From Perognathus longimembris pacificus (lineage: Eukaryota; Chordata; Mammalia; Rodentia; Heteromyidae): 64,000 nt of DNA. Under the pieces are notes generated by a model. It had not been told where the DNA came from and did not search any database. It saw only the letters and a program-made list of their open reading frames with translations. This document shows positions 35,700 to 47,036 of this stretch, in pieces. The position numbers and the translations under genes are program-made. The stretch spans positions 94,692,880 to 94,756,879 of the forward strand of contig NC_063162.1 of NCBI RefSeq assembly GCF_023159225.1, in the 5' to 3' direction. The stretch's first letter is position 1, and every line of letters begins with the position of its first letter.

Positions 35700-35819
35700 C
35701 TTTTGTACTGTTTTACAAAGGCTTGGTCTGTGCTGTATATCACCTCCTCTTTGTTTTGCCTCTGACTTCAACCACTGAAGCCCAAATTTTCTCTAGTTGG
35801 GAATATGACAGAGACAGAA
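35700..35819 (+). promoter_or_regulatory. Region upstream of AGMO start: 5' UTR or upstream-exon border
   Basis: This stretch must contain 5' UTR or an upstream splice site, because the ATG lies directly downstream. It has no CpG enrichment and no convincing TATA box. An in-frame TGA at 35775 and an in-frame ATG at 35805 bound the possible N-terminal extension. The transcription start cannot be placed from sequence alone. Confidence 0.35.
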
Positions 35820-35942
35820 ATGAAGAACCCAGAAGTTCAACATGTTTCATTTTCCCAGGGTATCCGAATGCTGTTTTACATGATACAGCCCAATGAAACG
35901 TCTTTCCAAAACCTAGAAGAGGTGCCGAATTATGTAAAACAG
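35820..35942 (+). CDS. AGMO: AGMO coding exon 1 (alkylglycerol monooxygenase, residues 1-41)
   Basis: This exon encodes the N-terminus of alkylglycerol monooxygenase, a tetrahydrobiopterin-dependent, membrane-bound di-iron enzyme of the ER that cleaves the ether bond of alkylglycerols (known for the family). The translation begins MKNPEVQHVSFSQG and ends EEVPNYVKQ, which I recognise as the mammalian AGMO N-terminus; it appears one residue shorter than the human protein near position 8. The exon is 123 bases (41 codons, phase 0) and ends at a good donor, CAG|gtgaga. I chose the ATG at 35820 because it matches the family start and has a purine at -3. A second in-frame ATG lies at 35805 with no stop between, so a five-residue longer protein (adding MTETE) is possible; the first upstream in-frame stop is TGA at 35775. 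No CpG island or clear TATA box precedes it. Confidence 0.94.
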
Positions 35943-36834
35943 GTGAGACCACATTAAGAGATGCGCTTGCTATTTTCTTATTAAGAAGTAAGGTTAGTGT
36001 ACCCTGGGTGTTTGCTTACTTCTCCTTCTCTTCCTTTCCGCCACCTCCTCTTCCTCCTCCTCTTCTTCCTCATCATAATTATTATTCAGTTTATGCATTA
36101 AACAACGTAGAATGTACTAGCATTTCCACACAATATCCAGAAATATTTGTGTCTCTAACTCCCCTCCTTTATATCCTTTGCATGTCATTTTGGAATATGA
36201 CAATAACTTTTAAAGTTTCCCTGGGTATTGAAAAAACAGTAGCCTTTGGAAGCTCAGTGTCAAATAGTTATACCACATCAGTACCTGTCATAACAATTTT
36301 GTTTTAAAATGTGTAGCTGTTCTTCCACCTCCAGGAAAGTATTTCCTCTTTAATGTGGTACAATAGTCCTGCAGAATAAAGGATGTGCACCTAACTCCTT
36401 CTACTTCTTAACTTCCTAAGTTTGGAATTGAACCAGGTTTTCTTTGAAATTCTCAAGTATTCAGACTGCTTTATTGCTTCTGTTTCCTGGCTGTGATTGG
36501 AAGTGGAAATATCCAGAATTAAAACTTGAAGACTGAAATTCTCCACCCTGTCAAACTTGTTCTACCAACACTTACTACTCCAAGGCAGAAACAGAAAAAA
36601 GAATGACATCAGATAGTATGTTCCTCAGAGTTCTGCTAAGAAAACTTGAAAGCTCATGTTTTTCTTCCAGATGAAGGAAGCCTGTATTCTTTTCCAGATT
36701 TAATATGGCTTATTCTTTTTGATTTATAAACGAAATTGTGCTCCCGTGTCTTTCTTATTTGTTATTATTTTTATTGCAACATCCCACCAAATATTCAACC
36801 ATCCATAGAGTAGCCATAAAAGCACAGATTAATA

Positions 36835-37255
36835 GGGCGAGGAACTAGTGATTTTTAATCCTAGCTACTTTTTATACCTGTTATGGCTCAAGGTTATCCT
36901 GGATAGAAAAGTTCACAAGACCCTTTCTCAACCCATAGCTGGGTGCAATGTTGTATAGCTCTTACCCAATACTACATAAGAGACTAAGATTGGGAAGACC
37001 TTAGTTCTAAGGCACCTTGGATAGAGAAGTCCTCCAGATACCCTTTCCACAGTGAGAATATAAATATGGAGGCTTGTGCCAGTGTGATTGGAAAGCCTAC
37101 AGGAGACAGACTGCCATGGCTCAGGGCCACACTTGGACAGAGAGTGAAATACTCTCTCAAAAATAACCAGTGATAAACAGGGCTGAAGATATGGCTCAAG
37201 TTGCATAGAATTACCCTTAGACACATGCTTAGTTCAAATCCTGGTAAGGCCCAAA
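36835..37255 (+). mobile_element. Cluster of old B1-like monomers ending in an ID-like unit
   Basis: Several degraded B1 cores in series (ttttaatcctagctac; tactacataagagacta; caagattgggaagacc-type blocks) end with gggctgaagatatggctcaa and tagttcaaatcctggtaagg, an ID-like monomer with its B box. Confidence 0.55.
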
Positions 37256-37451
37256 ACAGAAAAGTACTAGTGAATCCATAAAAATAATATAGACACTGCA
37301 TAAATAATATGTATATTCTGTTTTGCACAAACAGTATTTCCTGATTCTCTGACTTCCCTAAGAAAATTTTGCTTCTACTGTTTTAATTTAATCATCAGAA
37401 GTAGTTTTAGTAATTGTAATAATGAAAAAAGAATCAATGATGTCCTTAAGG

Positions 37452-37712
37452 AAATACTTTTTTTAATGTTAATTTTTTTCTTATTTATTTTCAAAGTGAT
37501 GTACAGAGAGGTTACAGTTTCATACCTTAGGCATTGGATACATTTCTTGTACTGTTTGTTACCTCCTCCCTCATTCCCCTGTCCCCTCTCCCCCCATGAG
37601 TTGTTCAGTTGGTTTACACCAAACAGTTTTGCAAGTATTGCTTTTGCAGTCATTTGTCTTTTTATCCTGTGTCTCTCGATTTTGGTATTCCCTTTCACTT
37701 TCCTATCTTAAA
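37452..37712 (-). mobile_element. L1 3' end, antisense
   Basis: A close reverse-complement match to 18780-19050, from the terminus (aaagtgatgtacagagaggt) to the tgtctctcgattttggtatt block. Confidence 0.9.
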
Positions 37713-37830
37713 AGTGAATTTTCTTATTGAAAGTTAAATGACAGACTCCTGAATATTCAAGGTTTTTTTCTTTTTCATGGATTATATTTTTCCTAAATTT
37801 TGTTCATTAACTCAGAAATCTCCTTTCCAG

Positions 37831-37961
37831 GCAACTCCATTTTTCATTTCCTTGATGCTGCTTGAACTTCTGGTCAGCTGGTTTCGCAAGGGAAAGCTTC
37901 CGGGCCGTTTGGATGATATTCTGACATCAATATCAGCTGGGGTTCTGTCTCGGCTTCCGCA
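37831..37961 (+). CDS. AGMO: AGMO coding exon 2 (residues 42-85, last codon split)
   Basis: The acceptor tcctttccag precedes GCA ACT CCA, and the exon ends at CA|gtgagt. It is 131 bases: 43 codons plus two bases of codon 85. The peptide starts ATPFFISLMLLELLVSWF, a hydrophobic run typical of the first membrane helix of AGMO. It continues through a basic, Gly/Pro-containing loop and the conserved segment DDILTSISAGVLSRLP. Phase follows correctly from exon 1 and joins correctly to exon 3, with no stop or frameshift, so the gene looks functional here. The codon completed by exon 3 (CA+T) is histidine, where I recall human having serine. That difference rests on memory and would need an alignment. 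Confidence 0.94.
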
Positions 37962-38154
37962 GTGAGTGATATCTCTTAGCTACCATGCATGCAAAAACTT
38001 AAATTCTCTGTACGTGTGAAGAAAAAAAATCCCTACCATATAAGGAGTTTGTCTATTTTTACATATATTTCTTAAAGAATTCAGTACCTATCATCATTTA
38101 AAATGTTGCTATTTTAATCATTTTTAATATTTTAGCATTTAAAAGTATTTTATT

Positions 38155-38305
38155 ATCCAGGTACTGGTGGCTCATACTTGGAGGCTGAGATCTGAAAATT
38201 GGGGATAAAGTCAGCCTAGGCAGAAAAGTCCATGAGATTCTTATTTACAGAAAGAGCTGAGGGACAGTGCCCTGCCCCGAGTTCAAGTCCCTTGACTGAC
38301 AAAAA
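38155..38305 (+). mobile_element. B1-Geo SINE, sense, internally shortened
   Basis: ggtactggtggctcatactt starts the B1 part, and gagctgagggacagtgccct the end of Geo. The middle is missing. Confidence 0.75.
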
Positions 38306-39599
38306 CAAACAAAAAGATTAAACATTATTTATCTTAGTTACTGAATTTCTTGGTACCTTCTTAAAAGTTTCTACCCTGAATGTGTCCTTTCCTTGCCTTA
38401 CTGTAGTATTACCTCTGAATATTAGTTTAGTTGTCTACTGGAAATTCTATTGCAGTCCAGTCAAATTTCCAGACATTCCTTAGTGCTGATCAAACAAATT
38501 AGGTACTATGACAAAGTTCTCATAGCCTGGCTTCTTGTCTCACTGTTCCCTTGGCAGCCAAACATTTTTATCATATGGATCTGGTAGAAAACCATTTACT
38601 ATTAACTAGGCTTACTATTTCCCAAAGGTTAAAGTATAAGCTCGTAGTTTACAGTCTAGTTTGTTATTGCATAGACTACAACGTAAGCAGTCTTTGTCCT
38701 CTCCTGTGCTCTAGTTACCTTTATTGCATCATGCTTCTCTTCTTAGAATGACTCACAGGCCATAGTCATCCAGTCTGCCTAAAAATCCATCTCTGTGTCC
38801 ACCTCCAGTTCATTTAATAGGTCTGAGCGTAGTTGCCAAACACTTCAGCAAGCTTCATCTGTTTTCCAGTTCTGTTAAGCACTACTTCACTGTGGTCTCA
38901 TGGACTCTTGAGTTCACCTAGGTCTGGGATTAACATGTAGTATGGCTGTCTGCTGCTTTTATTGCAATTTCAGAGCAGGAAGTGTTGTTTAATGTAATGT
39001 CTGATAGAGGGAAAATGTTCTAAAATAATAATAATGATAATAATAATAAATACTTATAACATTGTGTTGAGAAAATTGGACAGCAAAGTGACTAAATAGT
39101 AGTAAAAATGGAATCGCCTATATTTTGATGAAAAATAAGTCTAGGGGATGCAAAGTACATAAGGAATAACAGACAAGGCATAGGGAAGGAAGAGTTCCTT
39201 TCAGTCTGTTTGGAACAGCTAAGGAATGTTCTCATTCCAATCTCCCACCCCTGCCTCTTGTGCTGCTTTTAGGGATTTACTTTTCACCAATGTTCATTGT
39301 GTTGGAATGCTTCCTAGGAACCACCCAATAAGAAACTAAGGTGGATTTGTAAAAATAATTTGTAATTTTTCAGATACCTGAGATAAGATCAAATCATTTC
39401 CTGATATAGTTCAGAAAGGAAATAAATAATAAACTGCATCTCAATAAGTGTTACTTTTGAAAAATTGGCTTATTGAGTGTATAGGAGTAGGAATTGTGAC
39501 TGGATAACAACTGGTACAGTTGCATGTATAGATGAATAATTACTCTTGGACACAATTAAATAGCACTCTAAGCATCGCACACAGAGAATATAGGAGAAT
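38306..39599. other. Intron 2 stretch, AAT-rich patch
   Basis: No exon. A short (AAT)n-like run lies at 39025-39055. Confidence 0.5.
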
Positions 39600-39725
39600 T
39601 TTCTTAGGAGAGGATCACAAAGGCTCAATAGTTATGTGCATATGGCCATATAAAATAATGCTTATGAAAATGAACTCCAGAAATGGAAAACAAGAGCATG
39701 TTTTTATTGGACTCTTTGGTTTATT
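39600..39725 (+). mobile_element. L1 proximal 3' UTR fragment, sense
   Basis: aggatcacaaaggctcaata and ggccatataaaataatgctt parallel 5937-5990 and 40860-40890. Confidence 0.6.
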
Positions 39726-39727
39726 TC

Positions 39728-39996
39728 CAGATGTCAATTTTTTCCCCATTTTGTATTGTTAAAGTGATGTATAAAGGGGTTACAGTTTCCTATGTAAGGC
39801 AGTGAGTACATTTCTTATCCAATTTGTTACCTCATCCCTCATTTTCCCCCACCTCCACCCTCCCCATTTCCTTCTCCCCCCATGAGTTGTACAGTTGGTT
39901 TACACCATGTAGTTTTGTAAGTATTGCTGTTGCATTGGCTTGTTATTTTGTCCTTTGTTTCTTGATTTTAATATTCCTTTTCCCTCCCTAGTTCCA

Positions 39997-40085
<89 letters not shown>

Positions 40086-40243
40086 CCAGAGTACTAAAAT
40101 CAGTTACAGTGATATCAAGGGTAAAAGCACCAGAAAGAAAGACAAAAGAAAAAGGGCATAATTTCACATGGTATATTGAAAATAACAACAATAATGATAT
40201 ACCACTTGTTTTCATAACTTATTCACTTAGTATCATCTTATGT
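39728..40243 (-). mobile_element. L1 3' end, antisense, containing a microsatellite
   Basis: Reverse complement of the L1 3' UTR (gtgatgtataaaggggttac; then catgagttgtacagttggtt). It is interrupted by CA then TA repeats at 39999-40083 and ends at cttagtatcatcttatgtga. Confidence 0.85.
39999..40083. repeat. Compound (CA)n(TA)n microsatellite
   Basis: About 44 bases of CA followed by about 41 bases of TA. It grew where the L1 3' UTR has a short TATA-type stretch. Confidence 0.95.
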
Positions 40244-41172
40244 GAGACTTCTCTGAAGAGGAAATGTGAATGGCCAAAATACACATGAAGAAGTGCTCTA
40301 TATCACTGGCCATAAAAGAAATGCAGATCAAAACAACACTGAGATTCCACCTCACCCCAGTAGGAATGTCCATTATCAAGAAAACTAATAATAACGGATG
40401 CTGGAGGGGATGTGGCCAAAAGGGAACCCTACTACACTGTTGGTGTGAGTGTAAACTTTTTCAACCACTCTGGAAAGCAGTATGGAGGTCCCGCAGAAGG
40501 CTAAACATAAAGCTTCCCTATGATCCAGCAGCCCCACTTTTGGGCATCTATACAAAAGATTACAAACAAGACCACACTAAAGCCACCAGCACAACTATGC
40601 TCATTGCAGTACAATTTGTCATTGTGAAAACATGGAACCAACCCAGATGAGTGGATCAAGAAAATGTGGTACATACACAGTGTAATTCTATGCCTCTATC
40701 AGAAATAATGACATTGCCTCATTGGTAAGGAAATGGAAGGTCTTGGAAAAAATCATACTAAGTGAAGGGATCCAAACCCAAAGAAACATAGACTGTATGG
40801 TTGCCCTCATTGGGAATAATGAGTACATGTCTATGACTATTCTAGATGGTCCTAGCAGAAGATTACAATAGGTCAATAGCTATGTCCAAATGTCACTCTT
40901 TTTTATTTCTGTACACTTTGTCCTGTATATAAATTTATCTGATTTGGGAAAGGGAAGTGGAATCACAGAAATGGTGGAACAATGGGGAACCAATGCAAGA
41001 TGATAGACACAATGCTGGAACTTTACAACTTTGGGAGGGGTAGAGGATGGGGGGGACTGGGACAAAATGAGGGAGGAGTAACACTGTTCAAAAATAAATG
41101 TACTCATTACCTTACTTATGAAACAGTAAAACATCTGTACATCACCTGTACAATAAAATTTAAAAAATCCAG
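40244..41172 (+). mobile_element. L1 ORF2 end and 3' UTR, sense
   Basis: Starts at gacttctctgaagaggaaat, equivalent to 17932 of the complete L1, and reaches the terminus (catctgtacatcacctgtac plus an A-rich tail). A 126-codon remnant of the ORF2 C-terminus with the cysteine-rich region is readable at 40270-40650. It abuts the antisense L1 at 39728-40243. Confidence 0.9.
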
Positions 41173-41242
41173 AGGAAGGTAAAATATCCAGTTTTTTGTA
41201 AATAATTCCATGGTTATCTAAAGTAATAACTCAAAATTATTG

Positions 41243-41355
41243 ATTTTTTTATGCCAGTGGTAGGGCTTGAACCCAGTACTTGGGTTTTGACTATTCACAT
41301 TCTTTGCTTTTAGTATTTGCATTCTACCACTTGAGACACAGGCCTACTTCCAATG
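41243..41355 (-). mobile_element. Old ID/Geo-like SINE fragment, antisense
   Basis: cagtggtagggcttgaaccc and cattctaccacttgagacac are recognisable. Confidence 0.5.
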
Positions 41356-41840
41356 AGAGTTTTAAGGTGCAATTCCCTCTATGATGTCTCCCTAATTCAG
41401 AAATGAACACAGGTTTATTTTGTATATTCATGGACACGTAGTTTTGTATATAGATTTGACTATTGAAAAAAATCAGGTTCACATTCTGAAAGCATTAAGT
41501 GTTTAATTTTTGGAATAAGTTAGTAACTGGGAGAGGCTTGTAGTTGCCATTATGGTTATGGTTCATGTAGTTCATTGATTTGGAATGAGTATTTAAAGAC
41601 ATAATGAGAGCAATTTGAATGAATGCTTAGGTTTATTGTTACTTTCTTTTTCTAGTTTGACTTAGGTTACAAGTAAAATTGGATTGATTTCTGAGCACAA
41701 CATTGTAACTTTTAGAAATTCCAACTTTGTCATCAGTACAGTATAGCTGCCTCAGCAAGGTCATCTAAAAGAAAAATCATATGCATACTTTTATAAGAAG
41801 CATATTCTTAAAAGGATAAAAAAGTCATGCTTATATACAC

Positions 41841-41844
<4 letters not shown>

Positions 41845-41890
<46 letters not shown>

Positions 41891-42061
41891 TCCAGTTATT
41901 TGTAGCTACTTCCCAAATTTCCTCAAGTAAGAATTTAGAACTATAGATAATTTCCTCTATAAGGTGTCTCCCACAGGGGAGGGAAACAAGGTGTGGTTGA
42001 AGGGAAGAAAGGAAGAGGAGGGGGAGAGAGACAGATGACACAGAGAAAGGAGGGAGGGAGG

Positions 42062-42100
<39 letters not shown>

Positions 42101-42110
42101 AAATCAAGGG
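41845..42110. repeat. (GA)n and purine-only tracts
   Basis: About 44 bases of uninterrupted GA at 41845-41888, then a second G/A-rich region at about 41999-42110 with short interruptions. Reading frames here are artefacts of the repeat. Confidence 0.92.
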
Positions 42111-45100
42111 AAAAAACAGATGGAAGGAAAGGAATCTTAGCAAACCAAGTCGATTTGTCCTTCAGGGATAAGAACATGAAATACTTCTCTTTCACCACTA
42201 CTCATAACACTCCTTAAAAACTAACACAAACTGCTAACTCTGGTGCACTTTAAGCGAGAGGTAAAAGGTTATAAAGTTGAATCTGGGGACTCTTTTCCTA
42301 TAGCTGTACTTTTAATAAGAACAGCAAATTGCTCCTTTTTTTCTTGGAGGTGTGGATAACAATCCCACATTATGGAATGAGAGGAAGATTTTTGTTTAAT
42401 TTTAATTTGCTTTTGCAAATGATTCCATCTTCATCGAAATTTCATCAAAGCATTTGAAACTGACATTAAAGAGTATTTTATTCCTTTTCCAGGCCCACAC
42501 ACACACTTAGAAACTGAAAGAAGAAGAAAAAAAGAAGGGAAAGCTGTTTCTCAGGATCCTTTGTATTCAATCCCCTTACAGAAAAATAAAATTCAAAGGA
42601 CAACTTGACATCCATTCTTAAAATAATATTTCAGTTGAAGCCACAGCATCAGGGGAAATCCCTGTGCAAGTCATTAACAGCTGAAGGTTAGGTTAACACA
42701 GTATCAATCGCATCCTCTCTGAGGGACTAATTTCATTTTCTACACCAGCAACATGGGCCTTACGACATCCTTAAAATATGTGATTGCAACCAACAAATTT
42801 ACTATAGCATTAGTTAATCCATTTGTGAAGAAGTGTGGTTTGGATAATAGTCTGAAATAGGCATGAAGTCTCTAACAAAAGAAATCAAAATCAAGGTGTT
42901 CTTTTTCCACTTCCACATAACTTTTATAGAGCTGTTATCTGCAGGCTTTGAGAGAAAACTATATTTATTGAAGAAATCAATGTCATGATTTCATAAAACA
43001 TCCAGTAACTTAGAGATTAATGACTTGCTTGCCCTATGCATGGAAGAGGTATAGGCTGCAGCTTTCAAATCATTAGGTAAGGAATATTTATCATAGACAG
43101 TATTGGATCTTGTTTGCAAGTATGTTGGATAGAAGATGACATGTAATAAAACTTCATCTGTCTGTAAACCCGATTGTGGACAATTCTGCATTGGTTTTAG
43201 CCTTTTGAAATTCAGCAGGTAGCCTTTCTAGTCAAAGTATAGTCCTGGCATTATTAACAGATATCTCTATTGTACATGATACATCATGTAATCTGTTTCT
43301 CTGCCATTTATTTACAGATATGACTACAATAATTAAACTTGGTTTAGCAAAGTATATAGAAAATCTGAGGAAAAAACCGATTTGATTCTTGCGAAATATC
43401 CAGCTACCTAGTTAAATGTTAACGAGTGAAAAATAATCACATCTTTTCCCTCCTTCTTGTTTAACCAGAACTCAATTTCCAATCCTTCATTAGAAAACCG
43501 GGACCTCAATTTGTTACTTCCTTCCAATGTTTCTGCTTCTATAAATTGCATGCTCCCCAGAGTAATTTTATTTCCGATATAAATATCTACAGTATGTTTG
43601 TTTTTAATGGGTTCATTTATTCTGTTGAAAGAGCAGATAATAAATCAAATTGCAATGGGTTGGGGGGAGATCATTTAAGGAGGTAAAATTTTACATAAGT
43701 GGGGGACACTGCTCTTTTGATACAGATGGGTCATTGCCAGTTTTTACAATGGTGCTAATTTCAAGTGTTCAGCCACAGGCATGCTCATTTTCACTGGCCA
43801 CACTTCCTATGAAATTTTCCAGTCCTGAAAAACATATTTAAGTTCATCAAAAAAAAAAAGTAAAAGGAGGAAATCAAACTTTTTGAAACACTTTTGGCTC
43901 CTTGGTTTGGGACTGGAAAATGAGAAAAATTAGTTACTGGGTTTTGATCCTAAACTTTAGTAGCACTATAACCTTTAGCAACACCAGACACTTAACAAAT
44001 GATGCCTATCAATGTGAAAGATTTTATTAGACAGTTACTTATTGTCCAAAGTAGGAGACAAACAAATATCAAGAACAACACTATGTTACTAATATTAAAT
44101 ATTTTAGTCACTCAGAAAATATTTTTAAGAGCATAATAAAATTAAAAATAATGTTTCTTGAATAACTACATTTGCTTGGATGAATATTTCCTTTCCTTGT
44201 AACTCTCACCCAGAAGCATTTTAAATAAACTTTATTGTTAATTGTATTACTTTAGAGAATGCTAGGAGACTATCTTTCTTCACTTAATGCAAGCTTCACT
44301 GTATGTTAGCCTGAATTTGCATGTTCATTCATTGCGTTGATACATTTTCCTGGAAAGAATGCAGTACACTTACTAGTTTTAAATAAAGGTACCTCATTCT
44401 GCTTCTAAGTATATTGTTTTATGGTCATTTGAAAAGAAAGTAAATAAGATAGCTGTAATGTGAGTTTACAGAAAGGAGTAGTAATGCAGATTTTGTCTGT
44501 TCTTCGAAGGTAGAAGCTGTAGTATCTATTTCATTACTCCTCAGCGAGTCTCTGTTCCACTAGATGGAGCACAAGGGGCTATTCACACAAGTGATGCAAG
44601 ATTCTTGGGTCATTTTAAAGATGTTTTTAAGATAAACATAGTGAGTAAAATTTCACAGAAAGTTATAACTATCTATGTTCTTATAAAGTTATTTTTGTAT
44701 AACTTTTAGTTATAAATTTATAGTTATTTTTCTATAACTTCATGTTTTCCATTGGTCTCATTAATTTTCTGACTCCTAACAGTGTTATCTGAAATTTAAA
44801 AAAAAAATGTCTTATTCATCTTCATCAGTTTTGCATAATCTGGAAGAATCAGGTGGTCCACCCAGAAGCAGTCAGAGTGATTAAGTGGTTTAAATTAGCT
44901 GAGGCCTTGGTCTAGTCCATGATTCTTCTTACATTAAAAGTCACTTTAACATTTTAGTAATATTCAGTGAGAGAAGTACATTAAACTCCATTCACTTTTT
45001 AAATAATTACACCATGACAGTATTTGAAAGCTGGATAATTTTAGTGTACATTCTGCCTAATACTCTCTGATTCTAAATTAAACCTGGAAATACGAAAAGG

Positions 45101-46020
45101 CTAAATGACCTGTCCAGTCTGTATCTGGATGGTGCGTAGATTCGGACTCAAATGCCTTTGAAAATTAGTAAGTTTGTAGTTCACAATTTCCAAATTTCTT
45201 TGCTATATTCAATCACATTATAAATGGATTCTATTTCTTTGAAGTAATTTTGAAGTTTAGTAATACACAACAAATTACCAGAACTTTATAGCAATACAAC
45301 TTTGGTTTAACACATTCCTAATTATGACCAAAAGTGTTACATGAAATGCAATCCTCTTAATATGTAGAGAAATGAGCTAACTTTAATTTCCAAAAAAATA
45401 TATTGCAATATTGAGTAAATCACACAGTAGAGTTCATGAAGGAAATACGGAAATGCAAGAAAGCCTGTATCAAAAATCACAAGTTGGTGATTGGAAGGTT
45501 TTAATGTTTCTTTATGTTTATATAATTTCCTTGGTCTCATACCCAAATTTGATACATAAAAGTGATCTAGTAATTATAATCCCCAGTCTCCATGCTCTCC
45601 AATGTTCCATCTACACAGGATTAAGGAAGCTTTCTGTGTGTATACCTGCAAATTATACATGACTGTTTCCCCAAGAGAGGGATTTATAGAGTTCACATTT
45701 GAATTCTAATGTGTAGAGTCATGTGCTAAGGTTTTAGGGTAGGAAAGTGGGTGGAGGAATTGGGAAAAGGAAGAAGAAGAAACTGGCTTATCATTCAATA
45801 TCTAAGGGGACTATTCTTGGAAATGTATGTTCTGTTTCCTGAAGTAGAGGGATTTCCAGGTTTGACAATCGTTTCCAAGCTGTGTCACTTTGGTTGCTGT
45901 TGTGGGGATCATACTTGTCTTGCTAATACATAATAGGAAATACTTCTCCCACAATGGTTCCATTCTCTCTGTCTTAAAGAAACTTTGGTTTGATTCTATA
46001 GCATGACAAAAAAAGAAAAA
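42111..46020. other. Repeat-poor part of AGMO intron 2
   Basis: About 3.9 kb with no SINE, L1 or LTR that I recognise, unusually clean for this window. It could hold conserved noncoding sequence, but no element can be named from sequence alone. Confidence 0.45.
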
Positions 46021-46023
46021 AAA

Positions 46024-46246
46024 AAAAGCAGGGCTGGGGATATGGCCTAGTGGCAAGAGTGCTTGCGCTGTATTCATGAAGCCCTGGATTCAATTCCCCA
46101 GCACCACATATGCAGAAAACGGCCAGAAGTGGCGCTGTGGCTCAAGTGGCAGAGTGTTAGCCTTGAGCAAAAAGAAGCCAGGGACAGTGCTCAGGCCCTG
46201 ATTCCAAGCCCCCCGAATACCCCCCCCAAAAAAAAATAGAAAGATA

Positions 46247-46320
<74 letters not shown>

Positions 46321-46326
46321 AAAGCA
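46024..46326 (+). mobile_element. IDL-Geo SINE, sense, with expanded (AAAG)n tail
   Basis: A near-consensus dimer from gggctggggatatggcctag (46031) through the Geo half, then a C-rich interruption and about 70 bases of AAAG at 46252-46322. aaaagca occurs at both ends (46024, 46320), a short possible TSD. Confidence 0.9.
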
Positions 46327-46482
46327 GAAAGGCCTGACGATTATAATGTCAGGCATATTTCAGTTCTAATTGTATCATCCCTAATAAGTGAGACATCAAA
46401 GTAACACAGTTGATGTCTACTTAAGGCCTGGCACCAGCACAGTAAATATAAACGCATTTTGATTGCAACTTCTCTTTGTGTT

Positions 46483-46824
46483 ACAAGTGGAAAATTTTTA
46501 GAGGCTTTATTTTTTATTGAGGTGTTGGTATCATTTTTATTGTAAAGACAATGTACAGAAGGGTTACAGTTGCACAAGTAGTAATGAATACATTTCTTTA
46601 TGAAGAGTGCCACCCCCTTCCCACATTTTGAAGTAACACACTATTGCTTTTAATAAATTAAAATAATAACTTGAAGCATTCAAAGTATTTGAGGATCTTT
46701 CTAATATGTTAAACTGTAATTAAAGTTATATTATAAGAAAACTCAACTTATGGACCTGCCTCTCCAAATGACCCAGTGTAATGCTAATTCCTAGAAAGTA
46801 GCTCTGAAAAGAGGCATACTACCA
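46483..46824 (+). repeat. Left copy of a 1.9-kb duplication, internally deleted
   Basis: 46483-46629 is identical to 47037-47183 (147 bases), and 46625-46824 is identical to 48735-48934 (200 bases). The two blocks join through the shared five bases attt t at 46625-46629. The 1,551 bases that separate them in the right copy are absent here. Confidence 0.95.
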
Positions 46825-47036
46825 TTTCTTTTTTTTTTTTTTTTGGCCAGTCCTGGGCCTTGGACTCAGGGCCTGAGCACTGTCCCTGGCTTCTTCCCGC
46901 TCAAGGCTAGCACTCTGCCACTTGAGCCACAGCGCCGCTTCTGGCCGTTTTCTGTATATGTGGTGCTGGGGAATCGAACCTAGGGCCTCGTGTATCCGAG
47001 GCAGGCACTCTTGCCACTAGGCTATATCCCCAGCCC
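46825..47036 (-). mobile_element. Young IDL-Geo SINE, antisense, at the duplication centre
   Basis: Poly-T at 46829-46844, the Geo half from ggccagtcctgggccttgga, and the ID-like half ending tatccccagccc at 47036. A and B boxes are intact. It fits exactly between the end of the left duplicate and the start of the right duplicate. Confidence 0.93.

Larger units (their letters stand above)
35943..37830 (+). other. AGMO: AGMO intron 1 (1,888 bp)
   Basis: GT-AG intron inferred from the flanking exon homology. It holds an old SINE cluster (36835-37255) and an antisense L1 3' end (37452-37712). A pyrimidine-rich CCT/CTT stretch lies at about 36024-36070. The rest shows nothing I can name. Confidence 0.9.

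Noticed and set aside
41808..42217. Ser/Leu-rich and Arg/Glu-rich frames
   Set aside because: Pure translation artefacts of the GA repeat.
46090..46356. A Phe/Ser-rich 88-codon minus-strand frame
   Set aside because: It is the antisense of a SINE and its AAAG tail.
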